32,121 nt of DNA, taken from NCBI GenBank assembly GCA_036897095.1, contig JAYMSP010001440.1, positions 1 through 32,121 of the forward strand. Reading direction: 5' to 3'. This document shows, piece after piece, positions 11,063 through 22,613 of the stretch. Below the pieces are notes generated by a model that did not search any database, was not told the DNA's origin, and saw only the letters and a list, made by a program, of their open reading frames with translations. This stretch comes from Plantago elongata. Taxonomy: Eukaryota > Streptophyta > Magnoliopsida > Lamiales > Plantaginaceae. The first letter of the stretch is position 1, and every line of letters begins with the position of its first letter. Both the position numbers and the translations under genes were made by a program.

Positions 11063-13601
11063 TCACAAAACTTTGGAGTTTCTCCCGTTTTTCCTGCTCA
11101 CCGCCGCACAAAGCCGGCAAGGCAATGTATCAAGGCTAGCTGCACGGGTGTTCCCGTAATTACCTAACACACCACATCTCCTCCATGCATGATACTCTGC
11201 ATAAGCGACTGGATCACTAGCAAGAGACTTCACATAAGATGCTAGTTTCTCCATAGAACTGAACTGTGATCCATCTATTATGGAATGAGGAGGTACAAAA
11301 TCCCACACATTTGGGGCACCGAAGTATATGGGAACTGATCCGGAGTCAAGGGCGTAAAATAATTTCTCAGTCACATAACTCTCTGTCCAGGTGTTCTCAA
11401 TTGCAAGGACAAACTTATAATGTGACATAGCACAATGCAGATGGTCCCACCACTTCGGTGCTTCATTTGCATCTTTTAAGCACTCGGGATACAAGGAGAG
11501 CGCCCTGTCAAGACCTCCGACGTTATTCATGCACTTTCCAAAGGAATGTATCGGCAACAAGCTTAGTAGCTTCTTGGCGAGTTGGTTTCTCTTCGGCAAA
11601 CACCGTGAGGAAGACCAATAGACAAGAGTATCCTAAAATTGAAAAGAAAATCCAATTATGTCTCTCAATAACCAGGTAGGAAATATTGCTAAAGAAACTC
11701 AAAGGACAGAGAATTGTCCAAACACTACAACAATAGATAGTTAGGCAGAAATATCAGTAGAACCCACAAATATTGAGAAAAATACAGTTAAAATACATGC
11801 AGCTACGGGGATTTGATTTTATTTTTCTTCATATTTTCTCAAATGTGCCGGCTGAATGATTTTGGGGGGTAATCTAAGAGTGTCCAAGCAAAAATATTTC
11901 CAGAATCAGAGTACTAACATTGTTCTTGATGGAAGATAAATGATAATTTCGGTTGTTATGGAAGAGAGATCCAGCATAAGTTGATTGGACATCATCTTCA
12001 GCATGATAACTGATAAACATGTCCTCATAGCCTGACTTTTTCCTACCCGCTTCCAGATCCATATAGACACGAAGCGGATCACCAGCTTGCCTCTGCAAAA
12101 AAATGATCATAGTGTGAGGATGAAAAAATCAAAGCCGAGTGTGAGTGAGGAGACAGAATGTTCGGTAAGAAATACATGTTTCCTTTATCTCGTCACGAAT
12201 GTAGCAAAAACGACTCCAACAAGTTGAACACTGAACGAATGTGAACCTGTGAAACACATAAAGTACCACAACTCTGAGTGTGCCTCACAACACACCATTT
12301 TCACTCTGATTGCTAACTTGAAAGACAGATTTTACTGAAATACACTGATCTTGAAACTGTCAATGCTTTTTAACTTTAGAGTCTAGACCAAAACCCAACT
12401 GCGGATAAACTCTACCAAGGAAGCTGAAATGAATGGAAAACCAAGCAGTGTAAAGTGTAAATCTTTGCTAAATGCTAAGATGATCTTCTTATCACATGGA
12501 GACCTATTTCAACATATTTGCAGAGCTGGAAGCAAATCCAATAAAGATGGGGAAATGCATATAGACCAAACTTCAAATCAGGGACTTTCATACCTCTACA
12601 AATATACGAGAAAGAGAGTGTAGGTTTCTGCAATCCATCATTGAACTAATAACATATTGAAGACATCAATTCTACAATTTAGCTTTGGCTGTAACTACAT
12701 CAGGCTTCAAGATTAACATCTCAAAACACAAGTGTTTAGCACCATTATTTTCCACTGAACCCTACATCTCATGAAATTTGTAGGCCTAATAAACACAAAA
12801 TCATTCCTTATCTAATACCCTCCTATCCATTTACCAATCAATAACAACACAAAGGATCTTCGTAAATTCAGAACCTTTAACACTATATCCTAAATCATTA
12901 ACCAGTGCTAAATGGAAGCAAGTATGAATTAGGCCAAATTCCGAACATACACAAGAACACTATAGTGCCAAGAGATCCACATAGTACCACAAGCAAACAT
13001 AACACTCAGCACGTTACTCAGACATTGTAATTTATAAATCTGAACTGTAAACCACATAGAAATAAATATTCAATTCCTCAATAAACAACAACCATCACAA
13101 CAAACCAGTAAACCTCACTACCTGAAACGGAGGAGTAGTGGTCTCAAACAGCAAAGCATCCGGTTTGTCAGCAAGAACCGAAGATTTAGTCCACAAACAG
13201 CTCAACCCACATCCACAGCTATACAAATTATCCATATTATCAGGAATCCAAGTCCACCCCTTGACCAGAACACTCACATGGTCCATCTGCAAGTCACCAC
13301 ATTTGATCTCACCTTGCAAAGAAGATGGTACCTTTTTCGACCCGTTCCGCAACATATCCTGGTGGTTTTCTCGAAAGCGAGCACAACCCACTTGAGAATC
13401 CCATCTCTGGAATGCTTTGCGAAGGTCAGTGAAGGGTTCTGGAGAGTTTGATTTCGAAAAGGTGTACAAGATCAAGTCTTTAGGTGATGGAATTGAAGAA
13501 TTGGCTTGTGGGAAATCGAGAAAGCCGGTTAGGAAGAGGATAATGAGCGTGAAGGCGAGCATTAGCGTCATTGCGAAGGTGTTGATGGATTTGAATTGCA
13601 T
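11063..13601 (-). CDS. FUT13: alpha-1,4-fucosyltransferase (Lewis-a synthesis), FUT13/FucTC type
   Basis: A GT10 enzyme of the Golgi that adds fucose in alpha-1,4 linkage to the N-acetylglucosamine of terminal Gal-beta-1,3-GlcNAc on complex N-glycans, forming Lewis-a epitopes. Coding exons are complement(13122..13601), complement(11919..12092) and complement(11063..11632), all phase 0, giving 407 aa; Arabidopsis FUT13 is about 400 aa. It is a type II membrane protein: short cytosolic N-terminus, membrane anchor at about 8-28, then a stem and catalytic domain. The GT10 donor-site signature is clear in the third exon (FVLAIENTWTESYVTEKLFY, then SGSVPIYFGAP). A YMDLEAGRKK stretch precedes it, and several Cys residues in the C-terminal part (CGV, LPCRLC) fit the disulfides of the family. 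Core alpha-1,3 enzymes FUT11/12 are the alternatives but are longer and have a different N-terminal region. Introns are 1,029 and 286 nt. Confidence 0.92.
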
Positions 13602-13670
13602 ATCGGTTTCTCTCGCTCTTTCAGATTAGGTGAGAGGAGAGAAAAGAATGGAGGTTTGTGAGTTTGTGCA

Positions 13671-13677
13671 TAATATA
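13671..13677 (-). promoter_or_regulatory. possible TATA box of the fucosyltransferase gene
   Basis: The minus strand reads CTATATTA about 70 nt upstream of the start codon. That would put transcription start around 13640 and leave a leader of about 40 nt. Position fits; nothing else supports it. Confidence 0.4.
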
Positions 13678-15000
13678 GAAAAGGGAGTGAATTGAGGATT
13701 TGTTAGGTATCAGAAGGGTTGTTGGATCTGAAAGAAGAATATAGTATGATTTGTTTCCATGGACAGAGGTCAGTTTGAGTTGCAGAAGGTCAATTCTACG
13801 CCACTGACATAGGAGGAGGAGCAAGACGACGGACGGCTAAAGGAAGCAGACTACTTTTGAGTTTTGGGTCGTGGGGTTTCTGACGTTTCGTACAATTTTA
13901 ACATATCGAATTTTTTTAATAAATATACATACATATAAATAGTAAATGACTTAATTTTATATAATTGAAATTGTAATTTCATAAGTTGTTTGTTTTATAA
14001 GTCTGGCATAATATAATGTATAAATCGATTTTACTATTGATTAATTTGTTATCAACTAATATAGTATTTATATAATAGTTTTTGTTTTGTTCCATTGTTC
14101 TTATTAATATTATTATGTAAATAAATAAGTAATCAAATAACCAGATTCAATATTTATTTTTCTTCTATTGGGCAATACAGATGGCAAGAATATAAATGAA
14201 ATCCCACTTCTGATACTATCCATTTTGTTAGGTGAACTTGATTTTAAACTAAGACTATAATTTGATTGGAGATCATGCACATTTAATTAATCAATATGAA
14301 AATTATATTTTGATCGTTTGATTTATACTTTAATAAAGATTATAATTTACGATTTAACATATAAACTAAAAAATTTTAATCCATTATAATCTTAAATAAT
14401 ATAATATTATCCATTGAAATTAATAAAATAATTTTCTTCTCCTGAAAAGTCTTGTTTCAAAGTTATTCTAAATTCCCAATTAAACGAGAACAATAACTTT
14501 TGTGTACCAATTTGTGGATCATCAATATATATTGTTGATAGTAAAATTTAAATTGATTTTATAGGTATGATTGAGAATACATCTGTTTAAACTCCTACCG
14601 TATTTCAAATCCATTTCAATTCATGTATTTAAACCCACATCTTCAAGGCATGCTATCAAAAGAGGCAACGGAGGATATTTCTAATCATATTTTCGCATAA
14701 GTGAATATTCTTCGAAGAGATTAATAATGTGAGATTTATTATCCGACAATGTATTATAAACTTTTAATAATAGCTATTCGCTATTGTGCCTTAAATAACA
14801 TCTAGTATATGTTATCTTTTATATTATACCACACATTTAAACAACATTGATATATTACAATATGTTGTAAGGTAAAAAACAGTATACGATTAAACGGTCG
14901 AAGAATCAGTAACGAATACGCATTAAGATTCTAAACTGCCCTCAATCATATATTTCAATTTACCAATTGCCCCCAAAACCTAATTGTGACCGGAGAATCG
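13678..15000. other. AT-rich divergent intergenic region
   Basis: Between the fucosyltransferase (minus) and MAT1 (plus). Positions about 13900-14900 are very AT-rich with no supported gene. A 12-nt stretch CCATTTCAATTC at 14611-14622 recurs, inverted, in the degenerate repeat near 20300, suggesting shared remnants of one repeat family. Confidence 0.5.
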
Positions 15001-15124
15001 AACGGAAACTGTATCACTTCGATCCATCGCTCAACCCTCTCGTTTTCCGGCTTCGCGCCAATTGTTGCCTAGTTCCATTTTATCAACAACAAGAAGCCCC
15101 TTTATACTCGCGTTACCAGTTCAG

Positions 15125-15314
15125 GTGAGTTATAGTGAATTAACCCTGTTTGAATTATAGCTCACAATTAATCTCGCAATTGAATTGGACTGATTGTTCT
15201 ATTGTATTGATTGGATAGATTTGCATAGTTCATGTTCTGATTCAGAGGAACTGGTTTTTGTAGTTTATAGCTCAAAACCAATTAAATTGTGGGCCGACTG
15301 GTTCTGAGCTGCAG
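15125..15314 (+). other. probable leader intron of MAT1
   Basis: TTCAG|GTGAGT at 15125 is a strong donor, and GAGCTGCAG ending at 15314 is an acceptor two bases before the MAT1 ATG. The resulting 190-nt intron would place the 5' UTR exon in the less AT-rich stretch around 15000-15124. Confidence 0.6.
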
Positions 15315-15316
15315 CA

Positions 15317-17799
15317 ATGGTGGTGGCACCTGCAATCAATGCCTACGCCAAAGAAATGGCTATACGGAAAAGAATAGGCAAGATGTGAGTATTATTTGTT
15401 TATCGTCTGTGTTCGATGTTTTATATTGAGTAGTTGTCAAAGGATCAGAAGCTTCTTTGTGATTCTTTGAGTATAAGTTAAGGAGAATAAGTCTTTAGCT
15501 TCTTTGTAATTTTATGGTTTAGTTTGGACTTTGGTAGAAAGGATCAGAAGCTTAGAAAATAAATTATGATATGATGAGAGGTGTGTTTGATCTGTGTTTT
15601 GAGGTGAGAAAAGTGTGCTTGTACACCAGGGTTACCTGATGAAATATATTCCGGTAGAGTGTATTGTACTAATCCTTTGGAAAGAATGAAATGCTTTGAG
15701 TCAATGACGTTTCTGATGGTTAGTCTGTGTTGTTAATCGCGGCATTACCATTTGCAACTAGAGCATTGGCAGGGATTTGTAAAGTACAATTTGATCTCAA
15801 ATGGGCTTCAAATGTTTTTAGTGAGCTAATTGAATATAAAGTTTTGAAGCTGCGTTAGTTAAAACTGTTTTGACATGGTGGAAACCTGAGCAAAATTTTG
15901 TTGGTGAGTCATGTTTTTGCAAGTCAATAAGTTTATCTTTATCAGAGAAGTAATTGTAGTCACTCTTTATGTGCTCTTTGTTCAGCCACGTGCTAATCTT
16001 GATCTCAGTATTCACAACGTTGTTTCTTCTGGTAGAATGGGACTTTATGCGTTTCCTCAGAAATGAGAATGCTTCGGCAACTTTCTTAAGTTTCACTCCA
16101 TCCAACTTCTCCGTTTACAGATACAATAAAAGACAAGAGGATTTTTCGTCACTGAGAGAATTCAATGATTATTTGGAGGAAGTTGAGGACATGAGTAAGT
16201 ATATTTATTAAGAGTGTAATGTTATGTGGAGCATTAGACTGAAAGAAGTTTTTCTGGCTTGCAGTAGTTAACTTAATTGAAGGAATAGATGTTCCTGCTA
16301 TTGAGGCTAGAATTGCAGAGTACGAGAAGGAAAATGCTGAACAAATTATGAATGCACAAGCTCAGAAGGTTTTTAACTTCTCTCTTTTGTACTGAAAATA
16401 ATGCTCTCTGGATCAGAGTTGGCATCTTAGAATCTTAGTGATGCTTTATTTATCTTATCCTGTTATATTGTGTTTGCTGTGATCTCTAGGCTGAGGAGTT
16501 AGCAGCTGCTATGGCAGCAAGCGAGGGACAGGTCACACAACTTCCTGTTGATATTGTGAGTTGCTCATGGGGTTTATTTGTTTTTCTGGTGTTATTTGTA
16601 TCCGGATGCCTGCATGTCTATATATGACTAGATCTATATTTCCAATCATTCGCTTCTGATGATTTCACATTTTCATTTCGCTTCCGGAATTTGAAGAAGT
16701 GTTCTCTGTCTCCTACTTGCTATAGGCTTTGCTTAAACTACAGAAAATAATGTTTTCTTTTAGAAATTTAAATTATTTACATGTTTTCGTGGTCACATTC
16801 TTGAAGTATACATGCTCTAGTTTGTTTTTCTATGTGTTGACCATGTTAGTTTATGAACCAATTTGTCTCCGTCAATCTTCCAACCTAGTGAGATGAATTG
16901 ATTCACCTTTAATAATGTAATTAGTTTGGTAATGTAGGCCTTAGTGTTTCTGGAATATAATGGCATGGTTGCAAAAATGAAAATGTCGGTACTCATGTAG
17001 AATGGTTACTTTGTCAATGCTCCCGATAGATGACATAGTTTATTATTCAGATGCAATAGCAGAAAACTTACACAGTGTGAGTACTTGCAGCTGGCCAACA
17101 ATTTTACAGTGCTCTAAAATCTTCACTAGTTAGATAATTTGTTCTGGATGATCTTGTTAGCAATGTTGTCTTTCATGATGTACTTCTGGATGACATTTCT
17201 CGGGTAATTTTATATGTTACAATGCATCCGGTGGACGATGTAAAAGAATTTTCTCCTTCACGTGGTCAAACACCCTTTCAACTTTCAGCAGAGCCTTCAC
17301 CTAAATTATGCTTACTGGCTATTCTTGTCTTTAAACTTTAGCCTATAATTTACCAGTGTGCTTGAGAAGAAAAGCAAATAAAAGAAGTAGATGGTTCATG
17401 AGTGATATATTCCAGATGCTTTTATTTTTTGCACCTTAAAATCTTAAATGCAAAAACCGGTAACAATGTAAACTTTGTCATTTTTTATTAAGTTATACTG
17501 GTTTCTATTATAATTGGTTTCTGGCTTGATCAATGCAGCTCTCAAACTCTCAAGCAGGGACTGGAACTGTTCCTCAGGGGCAATATGCACCTGCAATTGC
17601 TGGGGGTGGAATTCCACAGCCACGCCCTATGGGCATGGGGCCTCAACCTATACATTCTGGGTTAGTTGATGGATTTGAATATGAAGATGAAGAGACAATG
17701 AAACTCCGAGCTGAAAGGGCTGCTAAGGCAGGTGGATGGAGTGTGGAAATAAGCAAGAGAAGAGCACTTGAAGAAGCTTTCGCAAGCATCTGGGTATAA
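15317..17799 (+). CDS. MAT1: CDK-activating kinase assembly factor MAT1, short RING-less plant form
   Basis: MAT1 bridges CDK7 (plant CDKD) and cyclin H in the CAK module of TFIIH, which phosphorylates CDK T-loops and the RNA polymerase II tail in the nucleus. Coding exons are 15317-15384, 16121-16194, 16265-16368, 16490-16555 and 17539-17799. All junctions are GT-AG and phases close, giving 190 aa. The family signature is YNKRQEDFSSLREFNDYLEE, matching the FNKRE-DFPSLREYNDYLEEVE core of MAT1 proteins, followed by an acidic helical region (VPAIEARIAEYEKENAEQI). The C-terminal exon holds a Pro/Gly-rich linker and a charged helix (RAERAAKAGGWSVEISKRRA) corresponding to the CDK/cyclin-binding tail. 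There is no RING finger and no Cys anywhere in the protein; animal and yeast MAT1/Tfb3 start with a RING. Arabidopsis MAT1 has, from memory, the same short form. Intron 4 is about 980 nt. Confidence 0.87.
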
Positions 17800-19163
17800 T
17801 TTCATTCCTTCATTTATAGGTTTAAACTCATATGGGAAGGTATTTCATAGGTGCTACAAATTCTGTACACTGTAAAATTCTTCTTTTATGAGATCAATTG
17901 CAAAAGCATCCGTTTTTTTTTTTCCCTGTCATATTTCATGCAAATTACTTCATTATGTATTTAAACATAAAGACACCACATAAATTCACCATAAATGTAG
18001 GACTTATGAGAATGAGCAGCAACAACATTAAACTGAACTTCAACATGTCAAAGAACCTTGAAGAAAATATGTTCTTTAGGGAACGAAACTGAGCATGTCA
18101 TGTATTGTACTGAGCTGTTAGGACAACTCTGCATGCATAGAGTTATGACTGATAATCATTATTCAAGCTTTGGGAGTAAAAGTTAATGATATAGTAACTG
18201 GTTAATTTCTAGCTGAAAAGGTAAATCAGTAAGAAATTTTACTCCTTATTTGGATACTTTTCACCAAGTTTGGAACTTGGAAGGACAATGAGTCTTGCGG
18301 CTACTGTTGGTTGCTTATATAGCCTGTTTTACACATTTCCTTACTGGTAGTAGTACAAGTTGTGATCAAGGAGACAAGGAGTGGTAAAATCATATGGCTC
18401 CCAAATATCTGTGGATGCCCAAATGCCTTGAATAATTTTGATGTGGGCTTGGTGGCTCAATCACTAGAATGCATTCCTTGCACCACTCACTGCATCTAGG
18501 AGGCCCACGAGGGGGCACCCCGTAGAACGATATTTCCGGCATATTGGACGATGGAATTTATAAAGTGTATTCTATTTAGTTAGAATTAGGGATCTTTATT
18601 CTTAAGATGATTGGGAATTAGGGATAATCATCGTCAACACTCGCACAGTACATTCTATCATGTGCTATATTAATATCCCTAAACCACATATAACTTCTTA
18701 GGAGCATTGAGTTTCGCATTCAGATTCTTAATAATAAGATTCACTAATACTTGTAGACTTGTGTACTATGAGATGTTATGTTCTACTACGAATTTTACCT
18801 CCTCCATCTCGGATAATTTGTTTCTCCAAATACTAGTAATTATGTAATTGTAGTATTTGTATTCCTCACTTTATCATATAATTCCACATTATTCTTTCAA
18901 ATATCACATATGAATGTTAATAAGATGATTGATCTAAACAATCATTATATATAGTTTTAATTTTTAAATACATAGCCAACATACGTCGATGAGGAGAAAA
19001 AGTATTTTGAGAGTTGATGCCCGCTTAAACGAGTTGATTTATTTTGTCATGCACATAAAATTGGATTATGTTTTGGGACAATTAACCCCAGGGCCTAATT
19101 GGGAGCAATTTTCAAATGACAACACTGAAAGATGAAATATTTGTAAAAAATAATATAAAATTG

Positions 19164-19388
19164 TACTTCTTCTATTCTACTCGAATTGAAATAATTTTGG
19201 ACGCTCCACTAAAGTAAAATAGTTTTTCATTTATAAAAATAACTCTACAATACAACTCACTTTCAACCGTACATATTGGACTACATGTAATTTTCTATCT
19301 CAAACTCATTATTAATCACATACTACATATTTTTTTTAAAAATCATGCACTGCAGATATGTTTCATTTCTAATGGGACGGAAGGAGTA
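19164..19388. mobile_element. Stowaway MITE
   Basis: The right end, reverse-complemented, reads TACTCCTTCCGTCCCATTAG, essentially the canonical plant Stowaway terminus. The left end reads TACTTCTTCTATTCTACTCG, a diverged copy of the same sequence. Both abut TA, the expected target duplication. The element is about 225 bp, AT-rich and non-coding. The better-preserved right end makes orientation and boundaries fairly secure. Confidence 0.8.
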
Positions 19389-19833
19389 TTATAGAGTGTA
19401 AATAACACAACGATTGTTTTCTGAATTATTGATTCGAAAACGTTGTGACCCATAATTCTCCCTCAGGCCTTGTTTAGCAAAAATAGCTGAAAAGTTAGCT
19501 GGTAGTTGAATAATTAGTTGGTAGATGATTAATTAGTTTTATTTTAACAAGCTAACTGACTTGATTGGCTTCTCCAACCGATTAGCTTTGAAAATTTATG
19601 TATTCATATAATAAGATTTTTGTTGAAAACAATTGATGAATCTGAAAAACTAAATTCTCGGATAAACACTTGGTTGGTTGGTAATGGACCACGGTCATGT
19701 AGGATGAGTATATAATTGACCAACATACTAGAATTGTTTTGTTCCAGATCAAATTGGTAAATTTTCAAACATTTGTAGTTTTTTAATTTTAATATAAATG
19801 TTGTCACAAATCACGTGAATGATAGGATATTAT

Positions 19834-19866
19834 ATAATAATAATAATAAATAAATAAATAAATAAA
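19834..19866. repeat. compound AT microsatellite
   Basis: A run of ATA trinucleotides passes directly into several AAAT tetranucleotide units. Simple-sequence repeat with no visible link to a gene. Confidence 0.85.
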
Positions 19867-20249
19867 ATACATGCCAACAAAAAGTCCAATAAATTAATTT
19901 GAAGTCGACAAGAAACATGGTTGACGGTTGCCGCTCATGGAAGACATAGTAATGAGCAATAATATTTGAATTGAATTGACTTACATTATACTGTTAAATT
20001 TTTAATCAATCTTGTTCGATTCGAAATCAAGATCCATGGTCATGTTTGCCTGTGGATAAGATTTCCAATTCATAATATTCCAAAATGCTATAGCTCTTTT
20101 CCAAACATGCTTGTAACGTGGGAATTTAGATAGCCCTCACTTTTTGTTCGATAAAAAGAATATTATGGCGTGCTTCACAACTTACTTTAAAGATTAATTA
20201 GGGGCTGATAGATATAGAATTTGAATGGATTTTGTGAAATTGTGTTTGA

Positions 20250-20322
20250 AATGGAATTAAAATGAGGTATTTGAAGTGCATTTTTAAAATAGAATTGAAA
20301 TGGAGGTATTTAAAGTGTATTT
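20250..20322. repeat. degenerate tandem duplication, unit about 35 nt
   Basis: Two neighbouring units share the pattern GAATT-AAATG-AGGTATTT-AAGTG-ATTT (20250-20283 and 20288-20322) with scattered mismatches. Inverted similarity to 14601-14637 (CCATTTCAATTC and TATTTAAA) suggests both are decayed pieces of a dispersed repeat. Confidence 0.5.
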
Positions 20323-21079
20323 CAGGCCAAATCAATGTTCATCGAACTAAATGGATCGGTTATAATTGTATGGCACTAAAATATTACTCCTGAAAATGAC
20401 CCGTTGAAGTTGAAGAAATATTGTTGCAAGGTTGGACTAACAACGATAAAATATATTCTTGGGTAGGATATGTTGTTATATATCACGTCAAAATATATAC
20501 TTTGTTACTTAACTTTAATAGAATTTTTTGCATTCCATGCCGTGTCTAAAATGAGTTATAGTATTGTTCTACTAAATCCTATGCTATCAATTCCACATAA
20601 AGTATATATATCCCGACATTTTATACATACTTTTCTGTGAGTTTGACTTTGATTTCAATACTTAATCTAGCAATTCAAATTTGATCTTGTAATTAGATAT
20701 GTTGAAAACAATATTCATACGATAATTCATATTTTCTTTTCACAATTTATTCATATAAATTTTATATCGATTTAAATGTGATTGTTCTTAAATGATTTTA
20801 TAATACATATTTTTAATAGGACTATAAATTCATAGATAGTGTATTGAAAAATTACATGTATTAATATTCGGAATCAAAATCACATCGCGATTTATCCGCA
20901 CGAAGGTGTAAGGACAAAAATGCGGTAGATGAGGAGGATGAAATGGATGATGCAAGTCGACAGATTGTTATGTGTCGAGTATCGACGTGGACTACCAACC
21001 AGTCATACAATACTTTTCAATTGAACTCAATTTCCTCGTGCTTTGGTGATTCACTTGTTAATTGTGTTAGTTATCCAGT

Positions 21080-21106
21080 CTCACTCACTCACTCACTCAC
21101 TCACTC
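21080..21106. repeat. (CTCA)n microsatellite
   Basis: More than six consecutive tetranucleotide units of the CTCA/TCAC type, uninterrupted. Confidence 0.9.
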
Positions 21107-21609
21107 GTGGTTATGTTTTCTTCACTTGCCAAATCAATGGCCTCTAAATCATCACTTATCAAAATTCTTTACAATTAATCAACATTTAACGTCGCTAAAT
21201 GGCACTCACAAAGTAGTAGCGAATTGAACGATGGACTATTAATTTTAGAGTGAGTTTTCGGAGAGACCACCTTTAAAGAGAGACTACTTTCAATAATTAT
21301 AAAATAACCCCAAACAAAAATGATCTTCCAAAATCCACTTCCTCCTAACAAGGGCCATAAACCGAATATGATAAACCAGATATTAATCATATATATAAAT
21401 CACAACCCACCCAATTAAAGACAAAAAATCAAGAAAATCTTCATTGATTTTAAAACCCTAGAAAAATGAGCTAGAAAATTTTCTCTCTACGTTTTTTCTC
21501 TCTGTTGTGGAAAATACTCTCCTCTGTCCGTAAACAACCGTAATAACCGACATCCATCGTCGGAAACAACCAGCACTTGGAACTAAAAACATGTATATAG
21601 TAAGAAACA

Positions 21610-21876
21610 ACATCACATAAATAGCCAACAGCATTACAAATGATGCTACAAAAACATCACACTGAATATGCACAAAAACACCAATTAAAACATTACATAA
21701 AACTTCAGAATACATGAAAACTTCAGAGTCATTACTGAGAAACACACAAACATTACACTAACTAAGAACAAACCTCAAGCTGGAAAATACACAAATACAA
21801 AAATCCTAACTGAGGGGTTTTACATAAAACATACTAAAATATAGAGAAACATTACTTATGAAAGCAAAAACATTAC
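21610..21876. repeat. A-rich block with repeated ACATTAC motif
   Basis: The plus strand is strongly A-rich and C-containing with very little G. Within about 270 nt, ACATTAC occurs exactly at 21690, 21750, 21849 and 21870; near variants (ACATCAC, GCATTAC, TCATTAC) occur at 21610, 21631, 21654 and about 21729. Flanks are usually AAA. It could be the subterminal repeat region of a DNA transposon, an array of protein-binding sites, or compositional bias. No terminal inverted repeats were identified around it. Confidence 0.45.
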
Positions 21877-22454
21877 ATCGCGTACAAACAAAAACAAGCA
21901 ATACATAAAACGAATCAACAAAAACCCGCGAAAAAATCACATAATAGTACAAATTCAAAACGAAGACAAGAGAAAACAAACTTACCAGCAACGTTTCTTA
22001 CCGAGGCCTCTCAGAAAATGGTATTCTTTACGCTTTCTTAGTAATCATAATTAAAAAAAGATCCTCTCCATCTACTGGCAGTCTTCAAACTCAGATTCTC
22101 AAAATAAAACGGTTTATATTATACCAGTCTTGCTTTTAATGTACCTATTACTCATAAAAAGTGTGAAATTCACGTTATACGTATTCCACATAATTCGTGA
22201 GTGGGGCGATGAAGAAACCGGACATACTAAATGTTTACTCAAGAACACAATTATGTACTGCAGATTAGGATTCGACACTAAAACAAATTTGGAGAACAAC
22301 ACTCCAAAAATCCCAATTTTCCTTCTCTTCTCCTTCCTCTCTCACACACAATTGCACACAGTCAGTCACACATACATACAAGATACATACATGATACATA
22401 CAATACACAGTGACACTCTACTCTGTGTTTACAGTTAGGTTTGTTTGGTAGTTC

Positions 22455-22460
22455 TATAAA
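22455..22460 (+). promoter_or_regulatory. TATA box of the invertase gene
   Basis: TATAAA in the context TTCTATAAAACACC, followed by a pyrimidine-rich stretch (from about 22482) typical of plant transcription starts. The usual 30-nt spacing would put the start near 22485-22490. Confidence 0.55.
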
Positions 22461-22613
22461 ACACCAATCTCCGACACAATGTTTCCTTTTCCTTCTCTTC
22501 TCCATTTCCACACTCCTTTTTATCTTCTTCCTGGAGCTGCGCTTCTATATCTTTATCTTCCCCTTATCTGCTTCATCTTCTATTTATTACACTTAAAAAA
22601 TCCTATCTTTAAG

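Larger units (their letters stand above)
17800..22454. other. large AT-rich intergenic region with repeat remnants
   Basis: No supported gene in about 4.7 kb. The first few hundred bases should be the MAT1 3' UTR. Further elements are listed separately: a complete Stowaway MITE, two microsatellites, a degenerate tandem duplication and an ACATTAC-rich block. At 18796 the sequence TACCTCCTCCATCTCGGATA resembles one end of another Stowaway element, without a convincing partner end. At about 19466 CAGGCCTTGTTTAGCAAAAA resembles the end of a hAT-type MITE, again unpaired. An isolated telobox (AAACCCTA, 21453-21460) lies without an assigned gene. Confidence 0.55.

Noticed and set aside
15052-15059. 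E2F-like site (TTCGCGCC) upstream of MAT1
   Set aside because: One base off the usual TTTSSCGC consensus and single; tempting for a cell-cycle gene but too weak to annotate.
15818-16211. Open frames of 80-95 codons on both strands within MAT1 intron 1 and exon 2
   Set aside because: The plus frame is intron read-through into the real exon beginning at 16121; the minus frame is its antisense shadow.
18440-18510. tRNA-like or SINE-like stretch (GTGGGC ... GCCCAC ends, GGTGGCTCAATC inside)
   Set aside because: A 6-bp acceptor-like stem is present, but there is no T-arm box B (GGTTCGA) and no cloverleaf arms could be drawn. Probably chance or a decayed SINE.
18796-19004. Possible further Stowaway element
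   Set aside because: The left end looks right (TACCTCCTCCATCTCGG), but the best right-end candidate near 19004 matches poorly, so no boundaries can be defended.
19466-19600. hAT-type MITE end (CAGGCCTTGTTTAGC)
   Set aside because: No matching inverted end or 8-bp target duplication was found downstream.
21458-22302. Three minus-strand frames of about 60-95 codons rich in Val, Phe and Tyr
   Set aside because: They arise from translating the complement of A-rich DNA and have no domains or codon signature.
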